DNA of 64,000 nt from Oscarella lobularis (taxonomy: Eukaryota; Porifera; Homoscleromorpha; Homosclerophorida; Oscarellidae): contig NC_089182.1 in assembly GCF_947507565.1 (NCBI RefSeq), forward strand, positions 434,001-498,000, given 5' to 3'. The notes under the pieces are model-generated. The model saw only the letters and a program-made list of their open reading frames with translations, did no database searches and had not been told where the DNA came from. Positions 13,701 through 27,152 of the stretch are shown here, piece after piece; position 1 is the stretch's first letter, and each line of letters opens with the position of its first letter. Position numbers and translations under genes: made by a program.

Positions 13701-16700
13701 GTCGGTACCCAAATTGAGAGTAAACGATAACAGATTCGGCCTTTCGGTATCGTCGACGAAATTAGTGACTTGAACAGCGTTAGCACCGACAATTCTTTCG
13801 ACCAAATTTCCTGCAACGTCTTGAACAGCGTCTACAGTAAACGAAAGAAAGGTGTTCGCTTTAGAAGTTGCCAGTGCGCTTGACGTTTTGATTTTATCGA
13901 CATCCGCCGGTAGCATGGAAAATATTAGAACGGTGTCGTCCGACGTTGTAACCGTTCCGCCGCTGAGTTTTAGAAACGATTTTGGATTCTTTCCTTTGGC
14001 GCCTTGAATAGTTAGCTCCGCTGCATCGAACGTTGATGCGTCTATGGTCTCAGAAAAAGTCAGAGTTACTTTCGCCGTATTCAAATCAAATTCGAATCCA
14101 TTGGCAGCCAACGATGGCGACGTCGAATCTCTGATGTACGTTGACACTTTTTCTCCTGCTGTAGACTTGATTTCCTCTGCGAGATTTTCTGCTGTGTCCG
14201 TTATAAAAGAGGCACCCAAGCTCAAGAAAGTGCTGCTATCGTTCTTGGCGAGACCAACTGTTTGTTTCAGTTTATTCAGAGTTGCTTCCGCTATCGTGAT
14301 CAGCACGTCGGTATCGCTATCGGCCGATGCAACAACGGAATCAGTTGTCAAGGAAAGAGCAGCTCCTCCAGTTTTCTTTGCTTGAAGAGTAATCTGAGTC
14401 ACGTTGACAGAAGAGATTTTAATCGTTTCGTCGTAGGTCAACTGCAGAACTCCCTTATTCATGTCGAGAGTGTATCCTGTTAGCTGAGGAGAAGTCAAAT
14501 CCGCTTCGTAGGTCGTTGCCTGGACGTTTTGGGCAGCGATGACGGCTAGTCTAGCCATGTCATTCACTAGAAGACTTGTTATGTTGACGAACGCGGTATC
14601 TCTGCTGGTAAGCAAGGTGGACTTTTTGCGCAGAGTGCCCAAGTCCGCTGCAGTTACTTCAAACACAATCGTTGTTTCACTTGAGGCAGTTTTCTTTCCG
14701 ACGCTAGACAAAACCAGCGTGTTGTCGGCACTCGATTCGCCTGCCGCTGAAAGCAACGTGATCTTGGAAGGATCAGCTGAAGACACGTTCACCGCTTCGT
14801 CGAACGTCATAACGATTTCGAGCGGCGGCGTACCGCCAACCATGCGCACGGTAAATGACTCCAATTTGGGATTCGTCGTATCTTTAGTGTAGGGATCCGC
14901 TTGAAGAGCCGACGTTGCAGCAATCGAAACGTCGCCCGTATCTTTGACTGCACCCGCGCCCAATTTGATGTAACTCGTTTCCTTGCTGATCGCTAAAGTG
15001 GATTTTCCCTTGATGAAATTCAGATCGGACTTATCCATGACGACGGTCAATAGGTTCCTGTTATCCTTAGAAACGGTTCCTTTCGTCAAGACACGGACAA
15101 TCGTCGGCCTCGTATCAAAATCCTGAACACTGATTCTGGAAACGTTGAGACTGCTTGCCTTTACCGTTTCAGAGAAAGAAAGAGTCAGTATGCCCAAGTT
15201 CATATCGAGCTGAACCGACTTCAATTCAGGTGGAACACTGTCAGGCGTGTAGACATCGACTTTCACCGGAGAGGTGCGCTTGATCTCGGTCACCTTATTA
15301 TCTGCCATGTCCGTGACAGCATTTGCTGTTAGAGCCAAATACGTATCGTCTCGCTTTGTCGCAAGATCGGAGAACTTCTTGATTTCATTCAGATCGACCT
15401 CGTCGATTTTCAGAGTAATTGTGACGCCATTTTGATTCGGGTCAGCCACCGCCGTTGTGAGATTAAACGAACGAGTAGGCGATTTGTCATTGTTGTGAAG
15501 GCTGAATTCTTTCACGCTGACGGAACTCACTTTAACCGCCTCGGAGAAAATTAGAGTCAGAGAGCCGGTGCCCATGTCGACATTATATCTCTCGAGCGAA
15601 GGAGAAGTCGTGTCGTTCGTGTAGCTATCCGCTTGGATAGCATTCGACGCAGAAATTGCCACAATGCCCACATCAGCTAGGTCAATGACAGCTGCAGCTT
15701 CGAATCGAATAAAAGTGTCCGCACGACTGCTTGCCAAATTTTCCTTTGCTTTGATTTCGTTGAGGTCATCAGTGGAAAACGTGATCGTCAGTACGTTGCT
15801 GTTCTCCGTTGATGACGTTCCGCCTGTAAGTTGATACTGAGCAGCAGCCGAATCTTTAGCACCGAGAAGAACAAACTTTGTGAGAGTCAATGATGACGCA
15901 TTTACTGACTCAGAAAACGTCAACTTCATACTTCCCGAATTCATGTCGATGGTAAAAGAGCTCAGTGTCGGCGCAGCAGTATCCTTCTGAAAAGACGACG
16001 CCTGCTTCGCATTAGTCTGCAGTATCGCCGCAATGCGTATTCCCGCCATGTCCATGACAAAATCTCTCGTGAACGAAATAAACGTGTTCGAGATCGACGT
16101 GCCGAGTGTCTGCTTGCCTTTGATGGCGTTGAGATCTTCTTGGGAGACGTCCAGTTCGAGAACATCGACACCTCCTTTCTGCGCCGTCGTCGTGCTTTTG
16201 AACGTGTAGGCAATGTCCTGCGAATCGTTCTTGCTCTGCAAAGTCAACTTCGTTATGTCCAATTTGCTCGTATCGACTACTTCGCTAAAAGTCATTTTAA
16301 GCTTTTCCGCCACTAAGTCGAAGCTGAACTCAGTCAGCGTTGGTTCGGTCTTATCGGCAGTAAAGAATCTGGCCTGCTTTCCCTTTGTGGGAATAATAGC
16401 AATGACGTCCACGTCCGCGACGTCTGTTGCCAGGTCAGCTGTAAAACTAAGATACGTTGATGAAAGGTTGACTGCAAGACCGGTTCTCTTCTTTAGGTTA
16501 TTGAGATCTGTGTTTGACAACGTCACTTCAAATTCGTACAGATTCTTGTCGGTTTTCGCTGCTGCTTTTGTCAACGAGTACGTGTTGGCGACGTCAGAAC
16601 CGGCGGTGTTGCTCTGAAATTTCAGCCTTGTCTCTTGAAACGACGACGCTTTGATGACGTCGTCAAAAGTCATTTTAATAACTCCTGTATTCATGTCGAG

Positions 16701-19700
16701 ATCGTAGCTTGTCAACGTTGGATTCAACCTGTCCTTTTCAAACCCGCCGGCTGCCAGCTGCTTGGGACTTCCGGCAGCAATAGCCGTTACAAGATTTCCG
16801 GCCATGTCCTTGAGAGCGGTTGCAAGCAATGAAATAAAAGACGAATCTCTGTCAACAGCTAAATTCCCGTTTAGCTTGATACTTCGCACGTCCGCCGGAT
16901 CGAGAGAAAGAATGATAACCTTTTTATTTGTTCCGGCCCGATATTCGGTCGCTTTCGCTTTTGTCAAAGTAACGCTGTCTCCACCAGTACTATTGGCACT
17001 AAGCGTTATCCCGGTAGCCTGAAGCGTCGCCTTGTCGACGGGCTCATTGAAGCTGAGTTCCAACGTTTCTGCGGTCATGTCGAGCCTGGCAAAAGATTCC
17101 AATGTTGGGCTCGTCGAATCTTCCGTATATCCGGATGTCTTCAGAGCCGTCGTCTTATTCTCCCTCGCCACAACCGAATTAGCGACCCTTGCCATGTCGG
17201 TTATAAGTTTCGACGTGAATGAAATGAAACTGTCGGCAACCGAAGTGAAAAGCTTTTCGTCTTGCTTGATGGCTTCCAAATCGAGTGCGCTCACGGTAAA
17301 AACGATTTTTGTGGACGGAGACGACGTGACTCTCGTGCCGCCGGTGAGAGTGTAGAAAGCCGTTCCAGTGAGAGCGTTTTGAAACGTAATAACGGTAATG
17401 TCCAAAGACGAATGTCTGACGGTCTCGTCAAACGTCAACGACACTTCGGCTGTGTCCATGTTAATAGTAAATTCTGTCAGATTCGGATCAGTCGTGTCCT
17501 CGGTAAATGTCTCGGGTCTCTCTTTGTTTACAACAGTTCTACCGGCTTTAACGCTAGCTACCGCGTTCTCTGCTATATCCTTTACAAAATCAGAGGTAAA
17601 TCGTACAACGCAACTGATTCTTGTAAGGCAAAGGCTTTCCTTTGCCTTAATATTGTTTAGATCATCATTCGTTAACTGTATTACTAGTGTATCACCGTCT
17701 AAACTACTAGTCGTCCCACCTGTAAGATTGTAAGAAGCTGTCAAGTCGTCAATAGTACCATAATCGTCTAACTGTATAGCCGAAGCGTCCATTGTCGACG
17801 TTTTCACGGACTCGTCAAACTGAATCGTCAAAATTCCCTTGTTCAAATCGAACGCAAGGACTTGCTCGAGTTTCGGAGCCGTCGTGTCTGCGACGTATCC
17901 CGTTGCCTTGATTGCCGATCCTTCAGGAACAGCTACTACTGCCTGGGCAGCCATGTCCTTGACTGCGGCGGACGTTAACCGAAGGTAGCAATCGGAAGCC
18001 GACGAGCACACTTTCCCGCTTTTGATTTTGTTCAGATCGGCATTATCAAAAGTAAGTTCAAGACTCTTGCCGCTGACTGCCGGAGGAGTACCGCCTGTCA
18101 GTGTCACGCTTGTAGCTGTCTTCGTTTTGTTGTCCTGTATAGTTATTTCACCGAAAACAACTGATGTTGCATCCACGGCTTCGTTAAAGCTCAGAGTCAC
18201 TTTTCCGGAATTCATGTCAATGTCAAAAGAGGAAAATTTCGGACTCGTAACATCACTGACTACTTTCGCGGCTTTCTTAGCAGGCTGAGCGCCCGAAGGA
18301 TTATTGTTCGTGTCCTTCACTGCATCGCTCGCCAGAACCAAGAACGTGTCATTGACAGTCGATGCCAGCGATTCTACTTTCAAATTGTCCAAGTCGGCTT
18401 GCTCCAGCGTGACAGTAACGGTGTTCAGAGTTGACGTCGTCGTTCCGCCAGTGAGAGGCACTTTTTTGTCACCGATAGCGTTGTTCTGTATCGTTAGTGT
18501 GGTAACGACGAACGTAGTCTTGTTGACTGTCTCCGAAAACGTCACGAACAGCTTTCCTGTATTCATATCAAGTTCGAAGGAAGACAAGTTAGGACCAGCA
18601 TTGTCTTCCACGTATTTCGCGACTTTCTGTCCCGCATCTTTGCCGATGATCTTCGCCGGATTCGACCTTAGGTCGTTGGCGACAGCTGTACGAAGAGAAA
18701 TGAAGCTGTTGTCAATGTTCGTTGCCAAATCAGTTTTCGACTTGAGATTATCAAGATCTTTCGCTCCGAGCGTAACAGTCATCGTCGGCGAATTAATCGT
18801 CGTCGACAGAGTGCTGGCAGACGTCAGAGTGAACTCGGACGTTGGGCTGGAAGCCGAATTCTGTATCGTCACCTTCCTCACGTCAAATGACGTAAAGTCG
18901 AGAGGCTCGTTAAATTTGAGGACCAAGCTGTTTGCAGCTAAATCTAGTTCAGCTGACTGCAGAATGGCTCCGCTCGTATCTCCCGTGTACGTGCTCACTT
19001 GGATTCCCGTTGTGACTTCGATGATCTCGTTTCCGGCCATGTCGGCGAAAGTTGCATTTGAAAACGTCAGAAAGGTGTCTGACTCTTTCGTCGCTAGACC
19101 TGGAATTCCCTTAAATCGGTCAGCATCTTCGACAGAGAGAGTAATCGTTAGTGTTTTGTCAGAATCAGAGACAGTGCTCGTTGCCATTTTAAACGTTTTA
19201 GAAGGACTCTTCGCAGAACTCTGGATGACGATCTCCGCCAATTTAACATCGTCTTTGTTCACCACTTCGTCGAAGCTTAGAACGATCAACTGTTGTGCCA
19301 AATCCAGGTCAAATGACAAAAGTTTGGGCTTCACCGTATCTGGCGTATAGTTTTCAACTTGCTTTGCCGATCCGTCTAAGATGGCTTTGATTTTCTGTCC
19401 CGCGGTATCGGTCAAGGCCGTCTCAGGAAACCGAATAAATGTATCGGATTTGCTCGTTGCGAGAGTCGCTCTTTTCTTTATCTCGGTTACATCGGCTGCA
19501 TCGAGAGTGAGGCTAAGCACTTTTCCGTTCGCAGTCGGTGCTGCCGTAGACTGCAAAGCGTAGGACGTCGTTCCATTCTTGGCATTCTGAAAAGTCAAAT
19601 CGGTAATTTTCAAGCTCGACGCTTTGACGGTTTCGGTGAATGTCATTGTCAGCGATCCGGTATTCAAGTCAAAATCGAACGAACTAAATTCCGGCGGGGT

Positions 19701-22700
19701 AGTGTCTTGAACGAAGGACTTGACTCTTTGCCCGCTGCTTTTCTCGATTACTTTGGCGTCGTTACCAGCGGTGTCTTTGACGAGCGCCGCCTCATGAGAC
19801 AAGTACGTCGTTAATGTAGATTCTGCAAGGCCTTCGATAGCTTTCAGCGCATTTAGGTCTGACACAAATAGACTGATTTCCACGGTGGTTAGCGTGGGTC
19901 GCGAACTCGAGCCGTCAGTAAGCTTGAATTCCTTCTTAGCGTCTGTAGAATTTGCCACCGCTTGAAAGGTTATAGCAGTCGACTTAATTGTCGCTTGGTT
20001 GACCGTTTCGTCGAACGTCAGAGTCAATAGACCCTTGTTAAGATCGAAGTTGTAACTAGAGATTTTAGGACCTGTCTCATCAGCAGTGTATGCTGAGACC
20101 TGCTTTGCAGATCCGTCAGAAAATCCCGGCTTCAGTCCATTTCCGGCCAAGTCTTTGATTGCTCCCTCTTTTATCGTAAGATACGTCGTATTCTTGATCG
20201 TCGCTACTTTCGTTCTTTCTTTCAGCAAATTCAAATCAGCAGGTAGCAGAGCAACAGTTACCACTTTTCCATCAGCCGAACGAGTGGCCTCTCCTCCGGT
20301 GAACGCGAGAGACGTCGTTGCTAAATCGGTCGCTTTCGCCGCGTCCTGTATTGTTATGTTCTTAAGTTGAATCGTCGTTTCGTCTACGGTGTCCGTAAAA
20401 GTGAGCATCAGCTCGCCTGTGTTCATATCAAGGTCAAACGAACTGAGTTCCGGACTCGTCGTATCTGCGACAAACGCAGCCGCTTGAATTGCCGATCCGT
20501 CGGTGATTGCAAGAACGTCGGTCTTGTCAACGTCGTCAATCGTGAATGCCGCAATGCGGAGCCACGCGTTCGCCTTGCTTGTTGCCAGTCCCGCCTTCGA
20601 CTTCACTAGCAATAAATCAGCAGGATCTATGCTAATGATAACGTTGTATCCGTTTTTCGACGAAGACGTCGACTTCGTTGACAAAGATTGAAAGACTGTT
20701 GCCTTTTTGGCGTTCTGAATGGTAACTCCGGACGAATCGAGAGAGTTGACATCCATAACGTCATCAAATGTTAAATTGAGCTGGCCCTTGTCGACATCAA
20801 GCTCGAATGAAACCAGCTTGGGAAGCGTCGTGTCTTCCTTAAATTGCGAAGCTTTCAGTCCACTAACTGCCGCCAATTTATTGCCAGCCATATCTTCAAT
20901 AGAATCGGCAGCAATGCTCAGAAAAGTGTTGCTGGTTGCTGTGGCCAAGGAGGAGTTCAATTTCAAAGCCGTGACGTCGGCTTTCAGCAGTGCAATAGTG
21001 ACAATCGTCACTCCATCGTCTGTCGTCACTTTTGTGCCGCCAGTTAGCTTGCGAACGGCGGCTGGACTGGTCGCCTTGTTTTGCAATGTGAATAGCGTCA
21101 GATCCGTAAGAGTGCTAACTTTCACCGGCTCATCGAACGTCAAAAGAAGATGATCGAGCTGCAGGTCAAGCTGAAATTCCGTCAACGATGGAAGTGTAGT
21201 ATCGTTTACGTACTTCGTAGCCTGAAATCCGGCGTTAGTTAGAACAGCCTTGACAGGATTCGCCGTAAACGCGGTATCCGTGACAGCCGTTGCAGGAAAA
21301 GATATGAACGTGTCGGCCAAACTCGTCGCAAAGCTATTGCTTTTCAGTTCTTTCACGTCGTCGGCTGTCAACACTAGTACAGCAAATAGATCACTTTTGT
21401 CGTCCTCTGCATCCTTCACTGTGCCGCCGGTTAATGTGTACTTCTTCTCGGGATCGGATGTTAGGTCCGAGACGCCTTGGATAGTTAGGTCAGTAGGCTT
21501 CAGCGAGGACCTGAGAACAGGCTCATTGAAAGTTAGAGTGACTTCTCCACTGTTCATATCAAAGACGAATGCCGTTATTTCCGGGTTTCCTGTGTCTGGT
21601 ACCAATTTGGCAACAATTTGCCCAGGATGTTTCTCCTCGACGATTGTCATGTTATTTCCTGCCATGTCTTTCAGAGATTTCGCCAAAAGACGCACATAGC
21701 AGTTTCCGCGATTCGAGCAAACGTGGTTCGCTTTCTTCACGTTATTCAAATCGCCTTTGCTCAAATCATAGACGAGTTCAGTTCCGTCGAGGCTTGCAGT
21801 CGTCCCCGTGCTCATAGTGACAGTAGCTATAGGACTTTCAAAAAGCGTCTGAAGAATAATTCCTGTAGGATCAAGCGTCGACGTGCTTATCGTTTCACTA
21901 AAAGACAACTTCAGCGTCCCAGCATCCAAATCGATTTCAGGAAAAGACGACAGTTCGGGTCGCTTTGCGTCCTTTGTGTAGACATTCACTTTAACGGCAT
22001 TTCCATCTAGAATTCCTGTGATGGCCAAGCCTACCATGTCCTTCACCGTGCTGTCAGTGAAAGACAGGTAGCAGTCCTCTTCCTTCGTGCATATCTTCAG
22101 ACGCTTGATTTCATTCAGATCAGCGTCACTCAACGAAACGACGACAGAAGCCTTATTTTCCGTACCCTTGGTACTGTCAGACAAAAGGCGGCTATCTGTC
22201 TTCGTGGCGTTGTCTTGCACTGTCAACTGAACGATAGCCAGAGTCGTCACATTTACCGTTTCGTCAAAATTCAGCGTCAATTCTCCCGTGTTCATATCCA
22301 TATCAAAGGTCTCTAATTTCGGCTTCGATTCGTCTTTCGTGTACGTGTCGACTTGCTTGGCATTTGTAATCGTAATTTCGGTAACCTTGTTATCGTTCAT
22401 GTCTTTGATCGCGTCAGGTTTAATTGCTAAATACGTGGTCGCTTGATTGACGGCCAATTTCGTCTTTGCTTTCACTTCGTTGCTGTCGTCTTTCTCTAAG
22501 ACGAAATCGATCACAGTCCCGTCGTTGCTTGAGCTGCTTCCACTTTTCAAAGTGTACGTTTCGGTGGCTCCGCTGCCTCTGTCTTGAAGAGTAAAATACT
22601 CTCCAGTAAGCGAACTCGCGTCGACCGTTTCGTCAAAAGTCAAAGTGAGTGTAGTTGAATCCATGTCGAGATCAAAAGAGAGAAGTTGGGGAGCCTGTTC

Positions 22701-25700
22701 GTCTTCTATAACCAAGCCAGCCTGGAGGCTGGTAGCCTTTTCCGCTTCGTTGCCAGCCGTGTCTTTAATCGTACCAGCCTCCAACGTTGCATACGTATTC
22801 AACGTAGACGTTCCGAGTCCTATTTCAACTTTGATTTTGTTCAAATCTGCCGCCAGTATTGAAACGATGGCAACAGTTAGCGGATTAGAAACGGCACTTC
22901 CACCAGTCAGCTTCACGAGTGGAGTCTTCGTTTCATTCGACGAACTTTGAATAGTAATTTTGGTTGCCACTAACGTCGCCGCGTCGATGTCCTCGCTGAA
23001 AGTCAACTTCAGCTCACCGTTATCCAAATCCAACGTGAAATTCTTCAGCGTCGGTCGAACAAGGTCAGCAGTAACTTCAGTGGCCTGCACAGCATTGGTT
23101 GACGGAACAGCCGCGACTGACTGTCCTACCATGTCCTTAACTGCACCTGCAGCGACGCTCAAGAAAGTGTTCTGTATCGAAGTCCCAAGTGGAGCTTTTC
23201 CGCGGACCGATGACAAGTCTGCACTGGTGAGAGAAATCTCCACAGTGGCTGCGTTCGTCGTTGACGCTACTCCACCGGTCAGCGGAAATAGGTCGTCTCC
23301 TGAGGCATTGCCCTTGATCTGCAACGTAAACGACGTCGGCGTCAAGCTGCTTGCGTTGACAGTTTCGTCAAAGGTCAATTCCAAAATTGCGGGGGGTCTT
23401 CCACCGACCATTTTGAAGTTAAAGGATTCCAATCGGGGAGGCGTAGCGTCTTTAGTAAACGCGGTTGCTTGCAAAGCATTGGCAGCAACGATTTCATTTC
23501 CGGCATTCTTCTCCAAATCTTGAATAACACCAGAGTCGGTTATCAGGTAGGTATTATCTGTTGACGTCGCCAATTTTGTGTTTGCTTTTAGCGAATTTAG
23601 GTTAGCCTTGACCAGCGAAACTACGATGACTTTTCCGTTGGGACTCGTCGTCGTTCCTCCCGTGAGTTTGACTACTTGGGTAGCCAGAGCAGAATCAACA
23701 ATAGACACAACTGTCGCATCCAAAGTAGAAGAATCAACTCGCTCGCTAAACGTCAGCGCCAGTTCGCTAGTGTTCATATTTAGGCTAAACGTGGATATCG
23801 TTGGTCCGCTAGTATCATTTATGAAATTTGCTGCCCGTGTGCCTTCTTGTAAACTGATGGCTTCGATGTCATTTCCAGCCATATCAGAAACGGTGGCAGC
23901 GGCCAAAGAGACAAAGGCGTTGCTGATAACATTGAAGAAATTCGCTTCTTTCGTGATGGCATCTTCGTCATCGCCAGCAACCGTGATCTCAATCACTGCA
24001 CCGTTCACTTTCGTCTTGATTGTTGAGTCCGACGTCAAAGGGCGCGTCTTGGTTCCGGAAGCAGACCCGTTCTTTGCACTCTGCAGCGTGATCTTAGAGA
24101 TCTGCACGCTGGAGACATTCACCGATTCGTCGAATGTCAGAGCGAGCACGTGATTAGACAAATCATACGAGAAGCTGCTGAGCTTAGGAGCCAATTTGTC
24201 TGCTGTGACGTCTCCTGCCACAGAATCGGCTCCACTTTGTTCTCCTCCCTTATTGTCGTTCATATCGGTGATTGCATTGACGGCGACGGCAATGAAGGTA
24301 TTACTGGAAAGTGTGCCGACATTTGAATTCGCTTTGATCGCATTAATGTCAACAGCACCCAGCTTCAACGTCAACTCCTTTTCATTCACCGTTGGACTAG
24401 GTGTTGCAGATGTTAGAGCGACAGTATGACTAGGCGCCACTTTCTTCTCTTGGACTGTAAATCCGGTAACGAGTAGCGACGCGCCTTTCACTGTTTCAGA
24501 AAACGTCAGTTTTAGGTCGCCGCTGTTCAAATCAAGTGTGAAAGAATTCAGCTTCGGTGACGTCGTATCAGGCGTAAACTTTGTAACAACCACGCCTGGA
24601 TCAAGTTCAGCAATTCCATTGTTGGCCATGTCCTTGACGCTGTCTGCCTTGAACGTGAGATACGTTGTAGAATTGCTCACAGCAAGCACCAACTTTTTCT
24701 TCAAAGAATTAGCATCAGCCTCGGTCAGGGTCACTTCAATAGTAGTGAGAGAAGAACTCGCCTTGGGAGTGCCTCCTCGAAGCGAAACCACCTCACCGGG
24801 ACCAGAAGCTTTGTCTTGAATCTTCAGGTCATTTACTCGAAACGTCGTTGCGTTGACCGGCTCATTAAAATTCAAAGTCAAGAGAACAGGGGAATCCATA
24901 TCAAGATCAAAAGTGCTCAATTTTGGTGCCGTGGAGTCCACAACGTAGGTCGTAACTTGCTTCCCTTTTCCGTCAGTTATAGCAAGAAGATCTCGATCAG
25001 AAACGTCGTCAATTGTGCTGGCAGTCACCGTTATGTACGTATCCGCTGCGGCAGTAGCCAAGCCAGTCGTCTTGCGAAGATTGTCCATGTCGGTCTTTCC
25101 CAACGTCACAACGACAATCAAGCCATCGTCAGTTGTTTTTCTCGTGCTTGCTGAAGTCAAAGTTACCGATTTCCCAAGCGACGCAGTCGCCGCATTTTGA
25201 ATGGTGAGATGATCTACCTTCAGCGTGCTGACTTTGACGACGTCGTCAAAGGTCAAAGACAGCTCTTCCTTGTCCATGTCTAAACCAAACGTTTCCAACT
25301 GCGGTCTTGTCGTATCTGAAGTTACTTCAGCGGCGGCAAGTCCCACAGTTAAAGCAGAAGCTTTCAAATCAATGAAATTGGTAAATGCGTCTTTTTCGTA
25401 AGTGATGAACGTGTTTTTAGTCGTTGTTCCGATAGCGGCGTTGGTCTTGATAGATACAAGAGCCGCAGCAGATAGTGAGACGGTCACCGTCTCCGTCGTG
25501 CCAGTTGTTGTCGTTGTGCTGTCTTTTAAAACGACTTTCGTCAATCCTAGACCAGTGCTGTTTGATTGGATGGTTATTGCCGAGAAATTGATGCTCGTCA
25601 CTTTGATCGGATCATTGAAGGTGAGTTGAAGCTCGTTAGAATCCAGATCAAGCAGAAAAGACGCGATTTTTGCCTCTGACGAGTCTTTAGTAAAAGTATT

Positions 25701-27152
25701 CACTTTCTTGGCACTAGTACTGGCAATTTCCGTAAGCTGCAAATTTGACATGTCTTTGACAGCAGTGGAAGTTACGGACAAAAACGACGTATCAGCACCT
25801 GTCGCTACAACAGACGATACCTTCAAAGCGTTTGCATCTTTGTCGCTTAGAGACACAACTAGCGTCGCTCCGTTGGCAGAAGACGTTGTGCTGCTCGATG
25901 ACAGTTGAATTTGAAGAGCAGGATCGGACGTATTTGCTTGAGATTGAATAGTAATTTCGTCAACAGAAAGACTTGAAGACAGAACGCTTTCATCAAACGA
26001 GAGCGTCAACGTATTTGCATCCAAATCCAAGTCAAAATTCTCGAGCTCTGGAGACGTCTCGTCGTTGACGAACTTTCCTAGAGTTGTCTCTCCTAAGATT
26101 CCAGTGTCATTCGACGCATACTTTTTCAGCTCATTAGCTGCCATATCCTTCACAAAGCCAGTCGTTTCCAACGTCAGTATGCAGTCCGAATCTTTTGTGC
26201 AGACACCAGTGTTTGCTTTAATGGCATTCAGGTCAGCATTGTCTAGCGTCAACTTCAGCTGCTTGTCGCTCAATAAAGAAGAACTCGTGCCCACGTTTTC
26301 GAGCTTAACGTAATCTGCATCATTTGATCTTGTTGCACGCGCTCCTCGTAACGCCAATCTTGTCCAAACGATTGTACTTTTGTCAACTGGTTCGTTGAAG
26401 TTTAGAGTCAGTACACCACTGTCTAAATCAAATTCCGGAAAGCCGTCACTGGTTGAGAGACCTGGAGCGGTAGCGTCCCCGGTGTACGCTGTGACAATCT
26501 CTCTGACAGTCAGCGTAAACTCCTTGTCAGTCTTTAGTACAAAACCGGGCTTGACTTCCAGGTAAGTGTTGTTCACATTCACTGCCAGTGCTTCATTAAT
26601 CTTCAAGGAGTCCAAGTCCTTGGAATCAATAGTACACGTAGCAGTGTTGGTTGCATTATCGGCCGTTCCCGTTCCAGAATTCGTCAGCTGAACGGATGTG
26701 CCACCAGTCGTTTTGGAGTGAATCACAACAGCTGTACAGTTGGGCGTTCCAAGCAGGTTGGCAGGCTCAAACGTTAGAATAGCTTCTCCTGAATCCATGT
26801 CGAGGCTCCAGCTCTTTAGTTTAGGTTGGGCGGCTAAATCACAAAAGTTCTGAGGTCAGTATCAGCCCACGCATTTTCTAAGGGACGCCACGCGTACAAT
26901 AAAGCTAGCCTTCTTCAACGGCCTCTCTACTATCTACTCCTCATAAATCTTTAGATACTACAGTTTTAAATAAAAACGATCGACTGTAAACACCTTTCTA
27001 ATACGTTCCCGCGTAAAAGGTCATGACGTCACAAAGAAGGAGGAGCATCGGGAGCCGCGCCTCTCTGCTTTACCTGTCAAGATAGACAGCGTTGTCGTGA
27101 GTACGAAGATCAAGACGATCCGTGTCAGGTAGAAGCGCAGTTGTAGAGCCAT
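1..27152 (-). CDS. Giant secreted tandem-module protein, minus-strand member of a divergent pair (3' end beyond window)
   Basis: Start at 27152 opens an exon of 79 nt (27074-27152) coding a hydrophobic signal peptide (M-A-L-Q-L-R-F-Y-L then R-I-V-L-I-F-V-L-T-T-T-L). A GT donor at 27073-27072 and an acceptor ending at 26834 bound a 240-nt phase-1 intron; the second exon starts at 26833 with the two bases that complete an Ala codon, so the frames join exactly. I read that frame to position 1 without a stop, giving at least 8,970 aa. The mature protein is 72 tandem modules of about 124 aa, the last one cut by the window. Recurrent motifs per module: F-x-L-D-M-N-x-G, L-T-F-S-E-T-V, L-T-G-G, D-L-N-x-I-K, L-A-T, N-T-Y-L, D-M-x-G-N, then a D-x-T-x-P linker. 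No membrane segment is seen. The pattern is of a beta-sandwich, Ig-like rod reminiscent of bacterial SbsA-type Ig-like repeats; family and function are not recognised. An extracellular matrix or adhesion role is inference. Confidence 0.85.
4703..13261 (-). repeat. Complete 23-module super-repeat copy B (minus-strand giant)
   Basis: Bounded by the T landmarks at about 13261 and about 4702, a spacing of 8,559 nt, again 23 modules. The D module (L-E-Q-F, Cys pair at 9027 and 9045) is again position 11, the L-D-M-T module is 13, and the degenerate M-V-G-G-type landmark (M-T-D-G-T-E-P, about 6276) is 19. The order therefore matches copy A module for module. Protein identity between copies is well below 100%, so the duplication is not recent. 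Confidence 0.75.
13262..21847 (-). repeat. Complete 23-module super-repeat copy A (minus-strand giant)
   Basis: Bounded by the T landmark Q-T-L-F-E-S-P at about 21847 and the T landmark Q-T-L-F-E-E-P at about 13261, a spacing of 8,586 nt. It holds exactly 23 modules. Internal landmarks are the D module (L-E-Q-V, Cys pair at 17610 and 17628) at position 11, an L-D-M-T module at position 13 and the M-V-G-G-T-P-P module at position 19 (about 14841). The boundaries are landmark positions, not proven duplication breakpoints. Confidence 0.75.
21848..26833 (-). repeat. N-terminal, shortened super-repeat copy of the minus-strand giant
   Basis: Holds modules 1-14 of the minus-strand protein. Module 2 carries the F-P-E-F-D-L-D signature of the landmark module called T here (also with a C-x5-C pair near 26190). 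Module 10 carries the M-V-G-G-x-P-P landmark, and module 14 is the next T module. T to T is therefore 12 modules here instead of 23, so this copy is shortened or was the founder unit. The right boundary is the T landmark Q-T-L-F-E at about 21847. Confidence 0.65.

Noticed and set aside
18304-19350. Plus-strand open frame of 348 codons, with similar ones such as 9709-10662 (317 codons), across the left 27 kb
   Set aside because: They lie antisense to the minus-strand giant exon, are rich in Ser/Val/Leu with no domain or repeat of their own kind, and follow from the codon use of the repeated module.
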